From Bradyrhizobium zhanjiangense (GTDB taxonomy: Bacteria; Pseudomonadota; Alphaproteobacteria; Rhizobiales; Xanthobacteraceae), in NCBI RefSeq assembly GCF_004114935.1, contig NZ_CP022221.1, positions 1,302,001-1,366,000 of the forward strand: a stretch of DNA of 64,000 bases, read 5' to 3'. The notes beneath the pieces were generated by a model. That model had not been told where the DNA came from. It did not search any database and worked only from the letters and a program-made list of their open reading frames with translations. Position 1 is the first letter of the stretch. The number at the start of each line of letters is the position of its first letter. A program made the position numbers and the translations under genes. Positions 61,142-64,000 of the stretch are shown here, piece by piece.

Positions 61142-61804
61142 ATGTCCGTACAGGAAGTGCTGCCGTTGAACGGCGTTGCGGCCGGGCCGTCCGGTCAGTT
61201 TCGTGCCGACCATCTGCTCGTGGCCGAGATGGTCAAGCCGGGCTCGAAGGTGCTCGACGTCGGCTGCGGCGAGGGCGATCTGCTCCAGCTGCTGGAAACG
61301 CGCGGCATCGACGGCCGTGGCATCGAGCTGTCGCGCGAGGGCGTCAATCGCTGCGTCGCCAAGGGGCTTGCGGTGGTGCAGGGTGACGCCGACACCGACC
61401 TCGTCAACTATCCCGACGATGCCTTCGATTACGTGATCCTGTCGCAGACGCTGCAAGCGACGCGGCAGCCGCGTGTGGTGCTGGAGAACCTGCTGCGCAT
61501 CGGCCGCCGCGCCATCGTCTCGTTCCCGAATTTCGGCTTCTGGAAGATGCGGCTCCAGCTCCTGATCGGCGGCCACATGCCGCGCACCGAGAACCTGCCG
61601 GCGACCTGGTACGACACCGCCAACATCCACTTCTGCACCATCAAGGATTTCGTCGAGCTCTGCGACAAGATCAACGTCAAGATGGAGCGTTCGGTCGCGC
61701 TCGATCTCTACGGCCGCCCGGTGCCGCTGAACCTGCCGTGGTGGGTGTGGAACATGTTCGGCGAGCAGGGCGTGTTCTTGCTGAGCCGCGGGCAAGGAAA
61801 GTAG
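61142..61804 (+). CDS. metW: MetW, methyltransferase-fold partner of MetX
   Basis: 220 residues, class I SAM-dependent methyltransferase fold: KVLDVGCGEGDLLQLLE (about 36-52, SAM site), GIELSREGVNRCVAKG (about 59-74), VILSQTLQATRQP (about 98-110), FPNFGFWKMRLQLL (about 130-143). MetW is required with MetX for homoserine acylation in several proteobacteria and lies in the same operon; its methyltransferase chemistry has not been shown. Starts 2 bases after the metX stop, so translational coupling is likely. Confidence 0.92.
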   Translation: MSVQEVLPLNGVAAGPSGQFRADHLLVAEMVKPGSKVLDVGCGEGDLLQLLETRGIDGRGIELSREGVNRCVAKGLAVVQGDADTDLVNYPDDAFDYVILSQTLQATRQPRVVLENLLRIGRRAIVSFPNFGFWKMRLQLLIGGHMPRTENLPATWYDTANIHFCTIKDFVELCDKINVKMERSVALDLYGRPVPLNLPWWVWNMFGEQGVFLLSRGQGK

Positions 61805-61809
61805 CTTTT

Positions 61810-61889
61810 CGTCATTGCGAGCGCAGCGAAGCAATCCAGAATCCTTCCGCGGAAAGACCCTGGATTGCTTCGCTTCGCTCGCAATGACG
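61810..61889. repeat. palindromic dispersed repeat family A, copy 4 of 4
   Basis: Arms CGTCATTGCGAGCGCAGCG...AAGCAATCCAG and CTGGATTGCTTCGCTTCGC...GCAATGACG around CTTCCGCGGAAAG. The most complete copy; 6 bases after the metW stop and before the convergent hydrolase. Confidence 0.95.
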
Positions 61890-61910
61890 GAGTATGCGGC
61901 AATGCCATCG

Positions 61911-62774
61911 CTAACCCGCCGCCAGGGACCTCGCATCGCGTACCGGCCAGCGGCCCGCTTCCACCAGCGTGACGAACCGCTCCACGCTCTCGTTGAACAG
62001 CGCGGGTTCTTCGAGATTGAGTACGTGGCCCGACTTCGGAAACATCGCGAGCCCGGCCGCCGGAAGGTGCTTCTTCAAGAACAGGCTCGGGCCGACGCAC
62101 GGGTCGTCCTCGTCGCCGCAGATGATCAGCGCCGGCGTTGAGGCGCGCTTGATCGCGTCCGTCATCGTGTAGATCGAGGGACGGCCGCCCTGGAAGCCGC
62201 GCATCGTGCGCGCCGAGCCGCTGGCGTCGTGCCGCGCCAGCGCGGCGTAGAAATCGGCGTGGCCGCGCGGGTCCTTCACCAGGAAGGGAATCCGGCTCGG
62301 CGCCTCGCGCGTGACCTTTGCGACTTCCGCGGAGCCAGATGTCTCGAACTGCTCGGCATTGGCGCGGCACTGCTTGCGCCAGGCATCGAGATTCTCGATC
62401 TCCGAGCCCGAGCCGACGCCGGCCAGCGTCATCGACAATGCGCGCTGCGGCGCGTTGAGCCCGATCTGGAGCGACGAGTAGGCACCCATCGACAGGCCGA
62501 CGAGATGCGCGCGCTCGATCCCGAGATGATCGAGCACCGCGAGCGCATCGGTGTAGAAATGCGTGTAGGTATAGACCTCGCCATCGGGCACGTCCGAGGG
62601 CGTGTAGCCGCGCGCAGAGTAAGTGATGCAGCGATGACCGCGCGAGAAGTAGCGCATCTGCGGCTCCCAATTGGTGTAGTCAGCCGCAAACTCGTGCAGA
62701 AAAATGATCGGCGATCCCTGGCCCGCCTCCTCGAAATAGATGCGGACGTCATCCTTGGTCGTGGCGTGGGGCAT
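61911..62774 (-). CDS. alpha/beta hydrolase (haloalkane-type/esterase superfamily)
   Basis: 287 residues. HG loop IIFLHEFAADYTNWEPQM (about 23-40), nucleophile Ser in LVGLSMGAYSS (about 92-102), acid Asp in IICGDEDDPCVGP (about 215-227), catalytic His in PKSGHVLNLEEP (about 246-257). Cytoplasmic, no signal peptide. Family members include C-C bond hydrolases and esterases of aromatic degradation; the substrate is not evident. ATG 62774 follows AGAGGGAAACGG. Confidence 0.88.
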   Translation of the reverse strand: MPHATTKDDVRIYFEEAGQGSPIIFLHEFAADYTNWEPQMRYFSRGHRCITYSARGYTPSDVPDGEVYTYTHFYTDALAVLDHLGIERAHLVGLSMGAYSSLQIGLNAPQRALSMTLAGVGSGSEIENLDAWRKQCRANAEQFETSGSAEVAKVTREAPSRIPFLVKDPRGHADFYAALARHDASGSARTMRGFQGGRPSIYTMTDAIKRASTPALIICGDEDDPCVGPSLFLKKHLPAAGLAMFPKSGHVLNLEEPALFNESVERFVTLVEAGRWPVRDARSLAAG

Positions 62775-62989
62775 TAACCGTTTCCCTCTGTTCAAGCCGC
62801 ATTTGGAGGATCGCAGTTAATGCTGTTGTCCGCAATGCGGCAGCATCAGATGAGTATTGACGCAAAATCATCGCAGCTATTCGCCGACGCGGCGTCTTTT
62901 TCTCGCCACATGGGACGGCTTAACGGCCTTTCGGATGTCGGCCGCCGCACGGGCCGATGGGAAGTGGGGGTGTTAATCAAGGATGAAGA

Positions 62990-63646
62990 ATGTTTGAGTT
63001 GTTTGCGTATCGCCTGTCGCGTTGTGTTGTCGCGCTGGCGCTTTTCTTCGCGGCGGTCGCCGTGCTCGTTTCTCCGGCCTCAGCGCGGCCGCATCATCGT
63101 CATAGCGCAGAGCGGCACGTTTACGTGCATCACGCCAGACATTATCACTACCGCCACCATGCACGCAGCTCGCGCTTCGAGCGCAGCGCAGCGCAGTTGC
63201 AGGCGAGTGGATTCGCCAACACCCAGGCGAGCTATGATCCGAACGCCAATAGCGGCGGCATGGCCAACAACGCGATGAGCAACGGCGGCTTCGGCGGCGG
63301 ATCGGGCCTCGTGTCCGAGGCGCGCCGCTATCTCGGCGGCAATCCGACCGGACGCGGCAGCCTGTGGTGCGCGCGTTTCATGAACATGGTGCTGCAGCAC
63401 ACCGGGCATCAGGGCACCGGCTCCGACATGGCGAGCTCGTTCGCGCGCTACGGCACGCGCGTCTCCGGTCCGCAGGTCGGCGCCATCGCGGTGATGTCGC
63501 GCGGCGGCCGGGGCGGCCATGTCGGCATCATCACCGGCGTCGATGCAAAGGGAAATCCGATCATGATCTCCGGCAACGACGGCAACCGCGTCCGCGAGGC
63601 GCCGGTCTCGCGCGGTCGGATCTATGCGTATGTGATGCCGAATTAA
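62990..63646 (+). CDS. exported CHAP-like amidase/peptidase, TIGR02594 type
   Basis: 218 residues. Signal peptide about residues 1-32 (VVALALFFAAVAVLVSPASA). A His-rich segment (HHRHSAERHVYVHHARHYHYRHHARS in parts, about 35-60) lies after it and could bind metal. The core (about 105-218) is a CHAP-type fold: Cys127 in SLWCARFMN, His177 in GGHVGIITG, Asn196 in ISGNDGNRV. The triad Cys-His-Asn fits NlpC/P60-CHAP hydrolases acting on peptidoglycan. Monocistronic; the N-terminal GGGFGGGSGL region is a linker. Confidence 0.87.
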   Translation: MFELFAYRLSRCVVALALFFAAVAVLVSPASARPHHRHSAERHVYVHHARHYHYRHHARSSRFERSAAQLQASGFANTQASYDPNANSGGMANNAMSNGGFGGGSGLVSEARRYLGGNPTGRGSLWCARFMNMVLQHTGHQGTGSDMASSFARYGTRVSGPQVGAIAVMSRGGRGGHVGIITGVDAKGNPIMISGNDGNRVREAPVSRGRIYAYVMPN

Positions 63647-63653
63647 CGACGGA

Positions 63654-63755
63654 GCCGTAGGGTGGGCAAAGGCGCAAGAGCGCCGTGCCCACCGGCGGTG
63701 CGTCAGCGTTCGCTAGCAGGAACGGTGGGCACGCTTCGCTTTGCCCACCCTTGTA
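63654..63755. repeat. palindromic dispersed repeat family C, copy 3 of 3
   Basis: Arms GCCGTAGGGTGGGCAAAGG and GCTTCGCTTTGCCCACCCTTG with centre GCCGTGCCCACCGGCGG. The rest of the ~310-base gap before the last gene holds no gene that I can support; its right part may be the end of a transposable element. Confidence 0.93.
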
Positions 63756-63957
63756 ATAGCGCAATCAGATATTGTCGGCGTGTTCCGTGAGGAATGGCCT
63801 GCCGCGGCTGCAACCCGCGGCAGGCCGCTGGCGATCGGATCGCGCCCACCCTGAGCAGTTTGTGGCTGCCCCGTAGCAGGATCGCGCCAGCACCTTCATC
63901 GGACCCGGATGGTTGCCGGAACAATCAGGTTCGCTTCACAAGGCAGGGTCGACGAAG

Positions 63958-64000
63958 ATGGCACAGACTAGCACGACGACAGCGGGAATCGATACGTCCA
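63958..64000 (+). CDS. start of a gene cut by the window edge, possibly an IS110-type transposase
   Basis: Only 14 codons are visible: MAQTSTTTAGIDTS. An AGIDxS motif this close to the N-terminus is usual in IS110/IS1111 DEDD transposases, where the first catalytic Asp sits in that motif. Upstream GCAGGG at 63943 is a possible ribosome site. Too short to prove; a different protein is possible. Confidence 0.4.
   Translation, partial: MAQTSTTTAGIDTS

Overview
The window is high-GC chromosomal DNA from an alphaproteobacterium of the Bradyrhizobium type. I infer this from the gene neighbourhoods (tlpA facing argH-lptM-lysA, the metX-metW pair behind a SAM-II riboswitch, a TIGR02302 protein split into two frames), from proteins typical of Rhizobiales, and from several families of short palindromic repeats that I recognise from Bradyrhizobium intergenic regions. 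Genes sit on both strands with about 90% coding density. Most of the window is core or near-core genome. The only clear mobile element is one IS30-family insertion near 48-49.6 kb, and the right edge may enter a second transposase gene.

Layout. 0-9.6 kb: the start of a NarL-type response regulator, small exported proteins (a Tat cupin-like protein, a Met/Gly-rich EF-hand protein, a PsiF-repeat protein and a paralogue-like two-Cys-repeat protein), tRNA-Leu(CAA), dsbB, an AbrB-type membrane protein, a TetR regulator facing two hotdog thioesterases across two matching palindromic operators, and a Tat-exported DsbA-like oxidase. 9.6-11.7 kb: a two-gene unit of an alpha/beta hydrolase and a cytoplasmic HtrA/PDZ protein that has lost all three catalytic residues. 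12-19.3 kb: an M20 amidohydrolase followed by a complete five-gene oligopeptide-type ABC importer. 19.3-24.6 kb: a HAD hydrolase, a diguanylate cyclase, dodecin, a GT87 mannosyltransferase-like protein and an HNH endonuclease. 24.8-31.5 kb: a leftward catabolic-looking set (NHL-repeat protein, acyl-CoA synthetase, LivJ-type binding protein, nitronate monooxygenase) facing a LysR regulator, then an AlkA-type glycosylase.

31.7-43.1 kb: gluQRS, a cytosolic hybrid histidine kinase whose 3' end overlaps a convergent YihY gene, a small two-helix membrane protein with the PduO-type cobalamin adenosyltransferase, etfBA with a strong terminator, a 3-hydroxybutyryl-CoA dehydrogenase, a YjfB-like small protein, tlpA, argH, lptM and lysA. 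43.3-48.1 kb: a hydroxyisobutyrate-dehydrogenase-type reductase, a carboxymuconolactone decarboxylase-family protein, and the TIGR02302 pair. 48.2-49.6 kb: IS30 element, transposase frameshifted, inserted into a palindromic repeat. 49.8-56.6 kb: cpdR, a zinc-ribbon membrane protein, ftsE-ftsX, a YdcF-like protein, an acylglycerolphosphate acyltransferase, a ChaC-like protein and a DUF2125 protein. 56.7-61.8 kb: a chorismate mutase-hisC-tyrA unit for phenylalanine/tyrosine, then metX-metW behind the SAM-II riboswitch and an attenuator-like hairpin pair. 61.9-64 kb: an alpha/beta hydrolase, a CHAP-like exported protein and the start of a possible IS110-type transposase.

I did not find a large, obviously novel gene system such as a defence island, CRISPR array, secondary-metabolite cluster or prophage. 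The most unusual signals are the catalytically dead HtrA-like protein paired with a hydrolase, the split TIGR02302 protein whose second half has its own signal peptide, the structured repeat element at 2.7-3.2 kb, the metX leader, and the density and variety of palindromic repeats.
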